Assembly (NCBI RefSeq): GCF_005860765.1
Contig: NZ_VCEI01000025.1
Span: forward strand, 496,001-560,000
Source: Dyadobacter sediminis
GTDB lineage: Bacteria > Bacteroidota > Bacteroidia > Cytophagales > Spirosomataceae
DNA length: 64,000 bases
Direction: 5' to 3'
Under the pieces are notes generated by a model, which saw only the letters and a list, made by a program, of their open reading frames with translations, did no database searches and had not been told where the DNA came from. The number at the start of each line of letters is the position of its first letter. Positions within the stretch are counted from its first letter, which is position 1. This document shows positions 31,201 to 40,371 of this stretch, in pieces. A program made the position numbers and the translations under genes.

Positions 31201-32064
31201 TTAAGATGCTTTCGCATTGTTCTCGAAAAAAAGATCATCAGGAATGTAGCCAGTACCTGTGTGTTTGCGTCGGCGGTTGTAAAATTCCACATACGTCTTT
31301 ACTCCGCGATACAAATCCATCCCGCCATTGGGAGGGTTTAGATATATATATACTCCTGTTTAAGCGACCTCCAAAATCGTTTGATGAAAACATTGTCAAG
31401 AGCCCTTCCTTTTTCGTCCATGGAAATCTGAATTCCCTTCTCCAACAAAGGGTTAACAAAGCCCGGGCTTGTAAATTGACTACCTTGATCGGTATTAAAT
31501 ATTTCCGGTTGCCCTTCGGTACGCATGGTATCTGAAAGTGTTTCCCGGCACCACTCCATACTCATCGTATTAGAAATACTCCATCCCACAATTCGACGGC
31601 TGTAAACATCAATGATGGCAAACATATACACAAACCCTCTGAACATTGGAATGTACGATATATCGGCCTGTCAGACCTGGTTGGGACGTTCTATTTTCAG
31701 TCCCTTCAATAAGTATGGATACTTGTAGTCAGCAGGATTGGCTCTGCTCAGATTAGGCTTAGCGGGGCGGCCCGTGCCGGTAAATTGTGCGCAAATTCAT
31801 AAGTCTGTAAAGCCTTCTCACTCGCTTCACGCCAACAGGATACCCTAAGCCAGTCAGGTAATCACGCATCCGCTCTACTCCATAAAAGGGGCAATCCAGA
31901 AATTGACGATCAATAACTTTCATCAAGCGCTGATTCAATAGTGACTGCCCTCTGGGTTTTAAATAGTAGCTACTGTGCTGTATGCCAATTAACTTGCATT
32001 GTTGCGAAATGCTTAATGAGGTATATTCAGGGGAAATAAGGCCGCGTTTCTCCCTCACGCTCAT
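31201..32064 (-). pseudogene. IS3-family transposase OrfB with two frameshifts and one nonsense codon
   Basis: The pieces read in order: helical N-terminus (VREKRGLISPEYTSLSISQQ), zinc/HTH-like part (YGVERMRDYLTGLGYPVGVK), then DDE core pieces (VYSRRIVGWSISN; IFNTDQGSQFTSPGF; DNVFIKRFWRSLKQEYIY). Damage is visible at three places. A frame change lies at the CCGCCCCGC run near 31770. TGA stands where the family has Trp (PNQVxQADISYIP) near 31672. A TA-repeat slip near 31343-31352 shifts the frame before NPPNGGMDLYRGVKTYVEFY. The transposase is dead. Normal programmed OrfA-OrfB overlap is kept at 32061-32064. Confidence 0.85.
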
Positions 32065-32354
32065 TTCCCCAAGACCTTTTTTAAAAAATCCACTCGGACT
32101 TGCAGCTCTCCGATTTTGGAATATAATTCTTTCTCCTTTGTATTTTCAGCGTCATGCCCAGTCGGTGGAGATTCCTTACTGAACACTAGCTCTGCCTTTT
32201 CCAAAAACTCTCTCTTCCAGGCCGTTATCTGCGTTGGATGAATCTCATACTTAGAGGCCAGTTCCTGGACGGTTTGAACCTCGTTGATCGCTTCAATGGC
32301 CACCTTGGCTTTGAAGCTCGCGCTGAATTTTCTACGTTCTTTTTTCATAGTCAA
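32061..32354 (-). CDS. IS3-family transposase OrfA
   Basis: 97 aa with the HTH of the HTH_Tnp_1 class (FSASFKAKVAIEAINEVQTV, then YEIHPTQITAWKREFLEKAE) and a C-terminal leucine-zipper-like helix (KIGELQVRVDFLKKVLGK). It binds the IS ends and, via frameshifting, is fused to OrfB in active elements. It looks intact, but its partner is broken. Confidence 0.9.
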   Translation of the reverse strand: MTMKKERRKFSASFKAKVAIEAINEVQTVQELASKYEIHPTQITAWKREFLEKAELVFSKESPPTGHDAENTKEKELYSKIGELQVRVDFLKKVLGK

Positions 32355-32403
32355 CTACTAAATTAGAAATTTAAGTAGCTGTCCAGATTTTTGGGAGTAT
32401 TAT

Positions 32404-32911
32404 AGTTACGCTTAATTTTGATTATAAGTTGGATAATAAAAACCATGTGAGTAGCAGCACGATTTCTCGAACTGAGGGTACTTTTGAATTGCCTGGGGCT
32501 TTCTATAGTTATACATATTATTGATAAAATTGAGACAGCTACAGGCAAAGATTAATCAGTCTGATTGTAGATTCGTACGAATTATACGATAATACTTATG
32601 TCCTTGGCTTAATCGAATATATTGCGAACACATAGTGGGGCGTGATATATTCTGTCTAACACCATTCATTTATCTGACTTGTTGCAAATAACCTTAATAC
32701 TGATAAAGTAATTGTTTTCTGCATTTTTAAAAATTCCCGATTTTGCTTACACTAGTGTCCAAAAAATAGGAAGTACTACAATGTTTACCTGTCATTTTCA
32801 ACCGGGTTCAGGCTTAAGGCCTTGCCCGGTTGAAAGGTTTACAGAGTCCATGCGATAGTTTTTCTAATGGACATTGAAAGCTATGTAACATGTACTTATT
32901 TCAATCTTTAA
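32404..32911. other. Intergenic stretch with an imperfect hairpin
   Basis: No gene is supported. A long imperfect inverted repeat at 32796-32813/32818-32835 (arms with TTTCAACCGGG and CCCGGTTGAAA) lies downstream of the T9SS surface protein gene. It has no T tract on either side, so it is not a clear terminator. Confidence 0.5.
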
Positions 32912-34357
32912 TTATTGCTTCACAAACCTGAGAAGCTTTTCACGGCCGTTTACCCGTAGAGATAAAAGATATACACCCCCAGCCAGGCTGCTGGTATCTA
33001 TGGAAGCAGTTCCATGTATGATCCTGACAGTTCTTCTTAGCTCGGCTTTGCCATCAACCGAGATAATGGTTGCTTCGGCACTGTCCTGACTTGCTGGATC
33101 CAGATTCAGGTGAAGCACGTCCCGGGATGGATTTGGAAAGGCAAACAAGCCATTCTGATTACCGTCAGCATCAACGCTCCGCACTCTGCTGTATGCAAAA
33201 CTTCCATTCGTGTCAACCATTTTCAGCCTGTAGTACCGCTTGCCTGCAAAGCTAAATGTCGTCAGGGGATTAGAGTCTGAAAACTGAAAGGTAGACTGCC
33301 CATTGTAAGCAAGCTGACCAATACGCTCATAGTGTACCGCATTGATGCTGCGTTCAATTTCAAACCGTTCAAAACCAACTGCATCTGACACCTTCCAATC
33401 CAGGGCTACGGTGCCTTCTGCCCATCGTGCGGTGAAATCGGTAAGACGGACGGGCAGGGGAGAAGTAGTTTCCGTACTTCCTAATGTAAACGGGCTCCAT
33501 TTACTGATTATGTTGCTGGTTACAAAGCCGCCCTCAACATTTCCTGAAATGTCACTGTCACCTTCATTAATCCAGCTACCATTCACCAGATGCGCCACTG
33601 CAAGGTCTTTAATGTTGGTAATGCCAGTGTTATTGTACTGGTCCCAGTAAATTGAAACAGTACCTTCGGCAGTGCTAACCGGGGTCAGTGTCCAGTACTC
33701 CTGTGCATTGCGTGCAACAAGGGGCATGCTGCCAGCGTTAGTAAATGCCCCGTTTCCGGCATCTCCTTCTTCATACTTTGCCAACAAACCATCCGGATTA
33801 TCAGACAGATCTACACCCACTGGCTGGTAAGACAATCCATTGCCAACCGGAAAAACAAATGCACCTTCTCCCTGTTTGGCTACAAAGCCGTTGATGTGGC
33901 TGGTGTTTGTCGGCGGGTTGATCGTACTCACACTGGCATCAGGCCCAAAAGTAAAAGCGTTTTCAGGCACCTCATTCGTCAGTATCCCTGCAACAAAGGA
34001 AAGGCTGCCACTTATTTTAACCGGGGTTGAAAATACGACTCCTGCGGCGTTATCAACCGTAACGTTAGTTGCATATACGGGTGATCCGGTGATCTTTTGC
34101 GGACTGCTGCCCTCTAAAAGCAATTCACCGGCATCAGCCTGGTTCATAGGCACAAAGTTGGTTACATTGCCCGAGGCTGCAATCATACCCTCGTTTTCTA
34201 AATTACTTCCTTCCTGGTTAAGAAAGTCCCCATTAACACGGACTTTGGCGCCGGGTGAAATATACAAGCCCGCACCGTTGTTATACAGAGCAGGAGTTTG
34301 AGCATAGGTGCCAAGGCTCAAACCCATTGACAGCATTGTGATCCAATATTTTTTCAT
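32912..34357 (-). CDS. Surface protein with T9SS type A sorting domain
   Basis: Start at the ATG at 34357 gives a signal peptide (MKKYWITMLSMGLSLGTYAQ). The middle is beta-rich, with repeated strands such as GAGLYISPGAKVRVNGDFLN. A fibronectin-like segment follows (LPVRLTDFTARWAEGTVALD), and the end is a T9SS C-terminal domain (GLFAFPNPSRDVLHLNLDPA to SLRVNGREKLLRFVKQ). It would cross the outer membrane by the type IX system. It is probably a cell-surface adhesin or stalk-like protein. The 345-aa gene lies 40 bases upstream on the same strand, so they likely form a two-gene operon. Confidence 0.85.
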   Translation of the reverse strand: MKKYWITMLSMGLSLGTYAQTPALYNNGAGLYISPGAKVRVNGDFLNQEGSNLENEGMIAASGNVTNFVPMNQADAGELLLEGSSPQKITGSPVYATNVTVDNAAGVVFSTPVKISGSLSFVAGILTNEVPENAFTFGPDASVSTINPPTNTSHINGFVAKQGEGAFVFPVGNGLSYQPVGVDLSDNPDGLLAKYEEGDAGNGAFTNAGSMPLVARNAQEYWTLTPVSTAEGTVSIYWDQYNNTGITNIKDLAVAHLVNGSWINEGDSDISGNVEGGFVTSNIISKWSPFTLGSTETTSPLPVRLTDFTARWAEGTVALDWKVSDAVGFERFEIERSINAVHYERIGQLAYNGQSTFQFSDSNPLTTFSFAGKRYYRLKMVDTNGSFAYSRVRSVDADGNQNGLFAFPNPSRDVLHLNLDPASQDSAEATIISVDGKAELRRTVRIIHGTASIDTSSLAGGVYLLSLRVNGREKLLRFVKQ

Positions 34358-34397
34358 GATGGTACAGTTCAGATTATGGTTACATAACCATCCATTT

Positions 34398-35435
34398 CTA
34401 ATTGACTTTATAGATTGAGAAATTGGCCCTACTGACACCCAAAAGCCCTGCATCCAGTGCTGTTGAACCCGTCAAGCCAAAAGATAATCTGTCACCAGCC
34501 CTTAGGTTATAAAGAGAGCTGATGCTTGTCTCTGAAATGGTTAATGACAGTAATACCAGATTAGCACCACTAAACGAACGGTTGTCAATTAGCGTTGAAA
34601 CTCCTGCACGGGTTCTTACAATGCCGATCCCCGGGCTGTTTGCTAACATTGCCGCTTGTAATCCATTACCGTACTTAAATGTATAATCAATATTATATAC
34701 GCCGTCCGCCGGAACTATGTAAGTATAATCAGAATCAGAAAAAAGGGAAGTTTCTCCAACCGTCCTCTCGGCCGCCAGGAAGTTTACAGCCCGGAACCCT
34801 GTCGGAAACAGGCCCAAACTAAGAAGGCTTATTCCTGCTGATTTTCTTGCTGCAAATACAGATGTATTACTGCCCGAAGGCGTGGCCCAGCTACCGTCAC
34901 CACGAAGAAAAGTGTTTTCATTTGCGGTTCCTGTTGCAGAAATCTTTGCCGCGGTCACTGATTTATCCGCCAGTTTCTCAGTAGTTACTGCGGCATCATG
35001 AATCTTTTCACTGGTTACTACATGATCAGCAATGGTTGTTTCTGCAGAACTGCTGATGGTAACATCCCCTGTAAGCGTAGCCGGATTTTGCGGGGCGTAA
35101 GGAGCAGTTGCACCTGTAAGGTACACCTGTCCTGCTGCTGTGCCGTTGGCAAGCACATTACCTTCACCGGATTTATTAAGTGTTACCCATTCAGTACCGT
35201 TGTAATAGTAAAAACCCGGTGTATTGTCAGTCTGATAAATCAGTAATCCACTGGCAGGTGCATTTATCCCATCACGCTGGCTCATGTTCATACGTGGTAC
35301 CAGCATACCTTGTGTAGTACTGCTTACATCCAGTGCTGCCGAAGCATCCGGAACGGTATTAATGCCTACATTTTGCTGGGAATGGGCACTCTGATAAAGG
35401 AAAATAGCCAAAGCTACAGATAGAAAGTTTTTCAT
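34398..35435 (-). CDS. Secreted surface protein with collar-like repeat start (345 aa)
   Basis: Signal peptide MKNFLSVALAIFLYQSAHSQ, then QNVGINTVPDASAALDVSST and LIYQTDNTPGFYYYNGTEWV, a very common opening of Bacteroidetes surface proteins that resembles phage-fibre collars. A Ser/Thr/Ala-rich stalk-like stretch (TTIADHVVTSEKIHDAAVTT) and a C-terminal beta domain of about 150 residues follow, similar in feel to C1q/TNF-like heads. It is probably trimeric and surface-exposed. First gene of the pair with the T9SS protein. Confidence 0.72.
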   Translation of the reverse strand: MKNFLSVALAIFLYQSAHSQQNVGINTVPDASAALDVSSTTQGMLVPRMNMSQRDGINAPASGLLIYQTDNTPGFYYYNGTEWVTLNKSGEGNVLANGTAAGQVYLTGATAPYAPQNPATLTGDVTISSSAETTIADHVVTSEKIHDAAVTTEKLADKSVTAAKISATGTANENTFLRGDGSWATPSGSNTSVFAARKSAGISLLSLGLFPTGFRAVNFLAAERTVGETSLFSDSDYTYIVPADGVYNIDYTFKYGNGLQAAMLANSPGIGIVRTRAGVSTLIDNRSFSGANLVLLSLTISETSISSLYNLRAGDRLSFGLTGSTALDAGLLGVSRANFSIYKVN

Positions 35436-35907
35436 TTAATCTAATGTTTAATTGATATAAGGATTTCGGCATCAATATAACGGTGATTATATGTAATACA
35501 AACTAATTCTATAATTATTTGTAATAATTTCACTTTCAACTAGAACAATTTGTATTATTTTAGATGTTAGATTAAGTTAGATTGTATTCAATCCTAAACT
35601 TGCCTAATCATATAAAGTGGAAATAGGTGTAAATTTTCAAATGTTGAAAGAATACCTATTTATTATAATGAAGGTTACCAGAACAAAATAGCTGCATATT
35701 AGAATTAAGCCTATTCTAGAATATGAGCCAAATAATGTTTTGTTACTTAAAAAACCTTACTAGGTAATTGAATACCATTGGCTTGAAGACAACCATTAAA
35801 CTGTACGGGAGAAAAGTAGGAGAGGAGTAAGATTTCAGCGGTCAAATTAGCAGCAGATCTGGATCTTTGATGTAGTATTCCCGACAACCTATTCCAGTAG
35901 AAAAAAC
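35436..35907. other. Intergenic stretch, no gene supported
   Basis: AT-rich DNA between divergent genes. Two similar ATTTGTA-rich patches near 35515 and 35548 are the only structure I see. Promoters for both flanking genes must lie here but no consensus match is convincing. Confidence 0.4.
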
Positions 35908-36153
35908 ATGGAACTCTACGAGAAAATTGAAGCAACTGTCCTATCAACTGCCATTCATCGTGGCGCTGAAAAAAGTACCTGTCCTTCGGAAATTGCACGC
36001 ATGCTGTTTCCCGACGATTGGCGTAAACACATGAAAGATGTACTTAAGGTAGCAATTGATTTGCATAACAAAGGCAGCATAGTAATAACACAAAAGGGAA
36101 TGCCTGTCGATGTCAAGAATATTAAGGGGCCGGTCCGGATTAAAATTACTTAG
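35908..36153 (+). CDS. DUF3253 family protein (81 aa)
   Basis: STCPSEIARMLFPDDWRKHM, then GSIVITQKGMPVDVKNIKGP and VRIKIT match the DUF3253 pattern closely over its whole length. The fold is winged-helix-like and the cellular role is unknown. It stands alone. Length is typical for the family. Confidence 0.85.
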   Translation: MELYEKIEATVLSTAIHRGAEKSTCPSEIARMLFPDDWRKHMKDVLKVAIDLHNKGSIVITQKGMPVDVKNIKGPVRIKIT

Positions 36154-36523
36154 AAATAAAGGTATGTATTATAAGGCTGCCGAATTAATTGAGAGCAATC
36201 AAAAATCATGGTATTTTTTCGAAATATCGATCTCTAAGGTAAACTGAAATTCCCAATGCCGATGATAAAAGGGATTATCCTTATAAACAATCTGGCATTG
36301 ATTTCTTCTCAGAATAAAATTACTTGCTTGTTCGCGAAAACGATCGACTGAATAAATAAGTTTTTCATTTCTTTATTCTATGCCATTGGACCATTTTCTA
36401 TTTAATTAGCCAATTTCAGTCATTAGCCAACCTAATAATTTTCGTAAAACAATGTTGAAATGGAAGGTTCTTCCACGTCTCAGATTTTGACAGCGCATCC
36501 ATGGCGTAAGACACAAGTAAAAC

Positions 36524-36558
36524 ATTATTTTTATTTAGTATAAATAATATTACTTTTG
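36524..36558 (+). promoter_or_regulatory. Promoter of the TonB receptor with Fur-like inverted repeat
   Basis: TACTTTTG (36551-36558) matches TAnnTTTG exactly, 22 bases before the ATG at 36580. An AT-rich 7-11-7 inverted repeat ATTATTT...AAATAAT (36524-36530/36542-36548) overlaps the -33 area, where a Fur-type repressor could act. The rest of 36154-36523 holds no gene. Confidence 0.45.
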
Positions 36559-36579
36559 CGGAAATTAAACAATCGCTTG

Positions 36580-38928
36580 ATGAAAGTAAGATTACACTCC
36601 CTACTATTCTTTGTCGCCTCCATCTGTTCCATCCAGCTCGCTTATGCCCAATCTGATTCAGGAGTAATTTGGGGGATCGTGATGGATAATAATAAACAAC
36701 CTATCCCGTTCGCTTCTGTTATTGTGAAGGGAACCAATATGGGCACCACCGCAGGCGGTGACGGAAGTTACCGGCTTGGTAATTTGCCCAAAGGAAACGT
36801 TTCAATCAGAGCTTCTTTTATTGGGTATGCGATTCAGGATAAGAATACTACACTTGATTCGGGATCAGAACAAAGCCTCGATTTTGAACTGAAAGAAAGT
36901 TCTTCCCAACTCGATGAAGTGATTGTTTCTGCAGGACGCCGGGTGGAGTCGCTGGCAGAAACGCCGTCATCTGTAACGGTCGTCAATGCGAAGGAAATTG
37001 GTGCACTTTCTACCATAAGCCCCAACATTGCCAACATTCTGGCGTTTTCGGTTCCGGGTTTGGGCGCTTCTACCAATCAAACCGGGAACTCGGGACAAAC
37101 ATTGCGCGGTCGTAACCTGCTGGTGCTTATTGATGGCATACCGCAATCCACTCCTCTCAGGGCAGGAGGTCGGGATATCCGCTCAATTGACCCTTCGGTG
37201 ATTGAGCGTGTCGAGGTGATCAAAGGTGCCACGGCTATTTACGGAAACGGTGCCGATGGCGGGCTGATGAACTACATCACAAAAATGCCAAAGACTGACC
37301 GGAAAATCGGTGGATACAGCCAGTTGACCATTACGGGCAACACCCGTGGAGATAGCACGCTGGGTTTCCGTGCCTTGCAGCAGCTGTACGGACGCGTGGC
37401 CAAGTTCGATTACATAGTAAGTGGAATGTACGAAAAAACCGGCGTATACAGGGATCCGAAAGGGCTGGTGATATCTCCTGATTACGGGCTGGGCGAAACC
37501 AAAATATACAATGCATTCGCGAAGGTGGGTTACAATTTCAATGCTTCCCAGCGCATTGAGGCGATGTATAATTATTACAGTTCCAATCAGCATTCGGCTT
37601 ATGTTGCCAAAGCCGGCATTTACGGAGAGTCTCCCGCGATCGGCGTATGGGGAAACCGGAAAGGAATTGACGAGGGAACCCGTTACAACCACAATGCTAA
37701 TATTCAGTATACCAATAAAAATATGGTTGGCCGGACTTCTCTGACTGCCAATGTGTATTTGCAGGATTTCTGGACGGTCTATTCCAATTCGGAATCATTT
37801 TTTGGCAGCGGGCAATCAGCGATCATTTCTACAAAGAGAGGTTTCAGACTTAATCTAAACACACCCTTCACTGTTTCGTCCAAACTATCGGGCGACGTCA
37901 CTTATGGTGTAGATATATTGAACGATAAGACGGAACAAAACCTGGTCGACGGCCGCTCCTGGGTGCCGCGCATTAATATGAACAACCTGGCGCCCTACGC
38001 CCAGCTTACAACCCAATGGTTTGATTACCTTAACCTTAAAACCGGCCTGCGTGCTGAAAATATTAAAATGGACATTGCCGATTACGCCACGCTGGCCACG
38101 GGTCCCGACGGCGCAGGAAGCATCAATGTAACAGGCGGGAAGCTGGATTACAACGCGTTTGTGTTCAATGCCGGGCTTCGGTATTCAAAATATAAACGGT
38201 TCAATCCGTTCGTCAGCTATTCGCAATCGTTCTCGATTTTCGATCTGGGAAGGATATTAAGGGCTGCAAACGAGAACACGGTGGCCGGTTTGCAAACCGA
38301 GCCGATCATTGTAAACAATTATGAAGTGGGTTTCAGCAGTGCACTGGGGCCATTGAATGTGTCGGCAGCCTATTATTACAGCACATCGAAACTGGGTTCC
38401 AATTTATTGCTCGTGGATGGTAAATACGTGGCGGAACGGTTGCCCGAGCGGGTTTGGGGTTACGAATTCCAGGTGGATTATCAGGTCACGAACAACTTCG
38501 TTTTGGGAGGTAATTATGCTTTCGTGGAAGGCAAAGGAGACAAGGATGGCGACGGTAATTTCAACGGCCCAACCGATAAATATCTGAACTCGAACCGCAT
38601 TACGCCGGTGAAAATCGCGGCTTATGCCAGGTACAACAAAGCCCGTTTCAATGCAGACCTGAACTGGTTGTATGTAGGCAAGCGCGACCGGTTTGCACCC
38701 AACGAAAAAGGCATTTATCCGATCGGGGAAGGGCCTATCGAATCCTACAATACATTCAATTTGTCTTTGGGATATAAAATTACGGAAAGCCTGAAAGCTG
38801 ATCTGGGTATTGAAAACTTGCTTAATACTGTTTATTACCCGGCTATTGCCCAGTTTTACGGAACAGCCATTGATTACCGGAGAGGAAACGGGCGCAGATT
38901 TAACCTTACTGTAGGCTACCGGTTCTAG
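36580..38928 (+). CDS. TonB-dependent siderophore-type receptor
   Basis: A 782-aa outer-membrane receptor. The ATG at 36580 gives the signal peptide MKVRLHSLLFFVASICSIQL (then AYAQ). A carboxypeptidase-regulatory-like domain follows (VIWGIVMDNNKQPIPFASVI), then the plug domain (about 115-225, LRGRNLLVLIDGIPQSTPLR, VEVIKGATAIYGNGADGGL) and a 22-strand-type barrel ending in GYRF with the terminal Phe needed for assembly. The plug and barrel resemble ferrichrome/ferric-siderophore receptors. Partner: the PepSY protein starting 6 bases downstream. The gene pair is visibly GC-richer than surrounding DNA, suggesting separate acquisition. Confidence 0.93.
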   Translation: MKVRLHSLLFFVASICSIQLAYAQSDSGVIWGIVMDNNKQPIPFASVIVKGTNMGTTAGGDGSYRLGNLPKGNVSIRASFIGYAIQDKNTTLDSGSEQSLDFELKESSSQLDEVIVSAGRRVESLAETPSSVTVVNAKEIGALSTISPNIANILAFSVPGLGASTNQTGNSGQTLRGRNLLVLIDGIPQSTPLRAGGRDIRSIDPSVIERVEVIKGATAIYGNGADGGLMNYITKMPKTDRKIGGYSQLTITGNTRGDSTLGFRALQQLYGRVAKFDYIVSGMYEKTGVYRDPKGLVISPDYGLGETKIYNAFAKVGYNFNASQRIEAMYNYYSSNQHSAYVAKAGIYGESPAIGVWGNRKGIDEGTRYNHNANIQYTNKNMVGRTSLTANVYLQDFWTVYSNSESFFGSGQSAIISTKRGFRLNLNTPFTVSSKLSGDVTYGVDILNDKTEQNLVDGRSWVPRINMNNLAPYAQLTTQWFDYLNLKTGLRAENIKMDIADYATLATGPDGAGSINVTGGKLDYNAFVFNAGLRYSKYKRFNPFVSYSQSFSIFDLGRILRAANENTVAGLQTEPIIVNNYEVGFSSALGPLNVSAAYYYSTSKLGSNLLLVDGKYVAERLPERVWGYEFQVDYQVTNNFVLGGNYAFVEGKGDKDGDGNFNGPTDKYLNSNRITPVKIAAYARYNKARFNADLNWLYVGKRDRFAPNEKGIYPIGEGPIESYNTFNLSLGYKITESLKADLGIENLLNTVYYPAIAQFYGTAIDYRRGNGRRFNLTVGYRF

Positions 38929-38933
38929 CGAAT

Positions 38934-40106
38934 ATGAAATTTAAAAAAGTGGTCAGCTTTTTACACCTTTGGCTCGGACTTGTGTCCGGGCTTTCTGTGT
39001 TTTTGATTGCCATCAGCGGCTGCCTCTATGTTTTTGTCGACGAGCTCAAACCCATCGTTTACCACGAACGTCTTTTTGTTGCGCCGGAAAACAAGGAAAA
39101 GCTCCCTTTGACCCAATTGCTGAGCATTGCTCAAAACACACTCGGGAAAGATAAAATCATCACAAGGATCGAAATGGCCAATGCGCCGGACCGGTCGGTA
39201 ACGTTCCGGTCGCAAAAGAATAACCCAGACGGATTGACGCACTGGGACTATTTTGAATATTACTACCGGGTATACATCAATCCATATACGGGGAAAGTAA
39301 TTTATGTAGAAGACTCGAAAAACGAGTTTTTTCAGCTTGTACTCGCATTGCACATGCGAATGCTTTTTGGAGAAAAAGTAGGGCATTACGTAGTCGGGTA
39401 TTCGGTGCTGAGCTTCATCATTATATTGATCTCCGGCGTGATTCTCTGGTTTCCCAAGAAATGGACAGCCAAAAGCATCAAGAATCATTTCACTGTTAAA
39501 TGGCGCGCAAAATGGAAAAGACTCAACTACGACCTGCACCAGATCCTTGGACTTTATGCATTTTTTATTTTGTTACTAACTTCCCTGACGGGCTTGGTCT
39601 GGGCATTTGACTGGATGCAGGATTCCGTACGTTTTGTAGCAAATGGCGGCAAAAATATACAAAAGCCGGCTCTGTTAGTTTCGGACACCTTGCAGCCGCA
39701 AGCTGTTTCCGGGTTGGATCAGGCATTCACAACAACGGCAACTGGCTACCCGGATGCGTATGCTTATTTGGTATTATTGCCGGCCAAAGCCACTTCTACG
39801 ATCAATACATTGGTCTACAAGAAAGACTGGAACCGCTTCGACCGCCTGCTGATCGTATTTGACAGATATTCCGGAAAAATGCTTTCCAATACTTCCTTTC
39901 AAGATCTAAATAATGGCGATAAGGCCTATCAGCTCAATTTTGATCTACATACTGGCGCATACATGGGGCTGTTTGGAAAAATTCTCTCCTTCTTTTCAGC
40001 CCTGGCATGCTCCACATTACCTATTACAGGTTTTTACATTTGGTGTGGTAAAAGAAAAAAGGAAAGATTAGTCCGAAACGGCAAAGTCCATGCTAGATTG
40101 ATTTAA
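38934..40106 (+). CDS. PepSY-associated membrane protein (iron-reduction/uptake type)
   Basis: A 390-aa inner-membrane protein of the PepSY_TM family. Membrane spans are at about 12-32 (FLHLWLGLVSGLSVFLIAIS), 150-170, 205-225 and 345-365; a PepSY region lies between the first two. The HLWLG motif with a conserved His near the first span and LHQILGLYAFF with a second His are family-typical haem-coordinating candidates. Such proteins accompany siderophore receptors and probably reduce ferric chelates in the periplasm. Co-transcribed with the TonB receptor. Confidence 0.88.
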   Translation: MKFKKVVSFLHLWLGLVSGLSVFLIAISGCLYVFVDELKPIVYHERLFVAPENKEKLPLTQLLSIAQNTLGKDKIITRIEMANAPDRSVTFRSQKNNPDGLTHWDYFEYYYRVYINPYTGKVIYVEDSKNEFFQLVLALHMRMLFGEKVGHYVVGYSVLSFIIILISGVILWFPKKWTAKSIKNHFTVKWRAKWKRLNYDLHQILGLYAFFILLLTSLTGLVWAFDWMQDSVRFVANGGKNIQKPALLVSDTLQPQAVSGLDQAFTTTATGYPDAYAYLVLLPAKATSTINTLVYKKDWNRFDRLLIVFDRYSGKMLSNTSFQDLNNGDKAYQLNFDLHTGAYMGLFGKILSFFSALACSTLPITGFYIWCGKRKKERLVRNGKVHARLI

Positions 40107-40371
40107 TATCTAGGATGTTGATCTCCCACCAGCAATGTAAGTAGCCTTAATCCACAAACGGTTTAAAAGGGAATAAAATAACTTTTCAAACTACTTTAAG
40201 GATTTAAATATGGTATTCAAATTGAAATTCCCATAATAACCTTATCAAAATGGAAATTATTTCTGATAGTTAACAAGCTACTGGCTTTAACATTTGTCAG
40301 ATCATAGTTCAGGATTATCATCTTACTTAATCAAGTTATTACAAGCTTTTAAGGTTTATCTTTGGATATAT

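Larger units (their letters stand above)
31152..32403 (-). mobile_element. IS3-family insertion sequence, inactive
   Basis: About 1.25 kb with imperfect terminal inverted repeats. Left end reading inward: AATACTCCCCTTTCACCGGA (from about 31155). Right end on the minus strand: AATACTCCCAAAAATCTGGA (from about 32400). They share AATACTCCC and a CNGGACAG block. It holds OrfA and a damaged OrfB and lies inside the older IS fragment. Exact ends are uncertain by a few bases. Confidence 0.75.

Noticed and set aside
32363..32548. 61-aa minus-strand frame right of the IS
   Set aside because: No similarity to the missing IS part, no integrase motifs, and it crosses the IS terminus.
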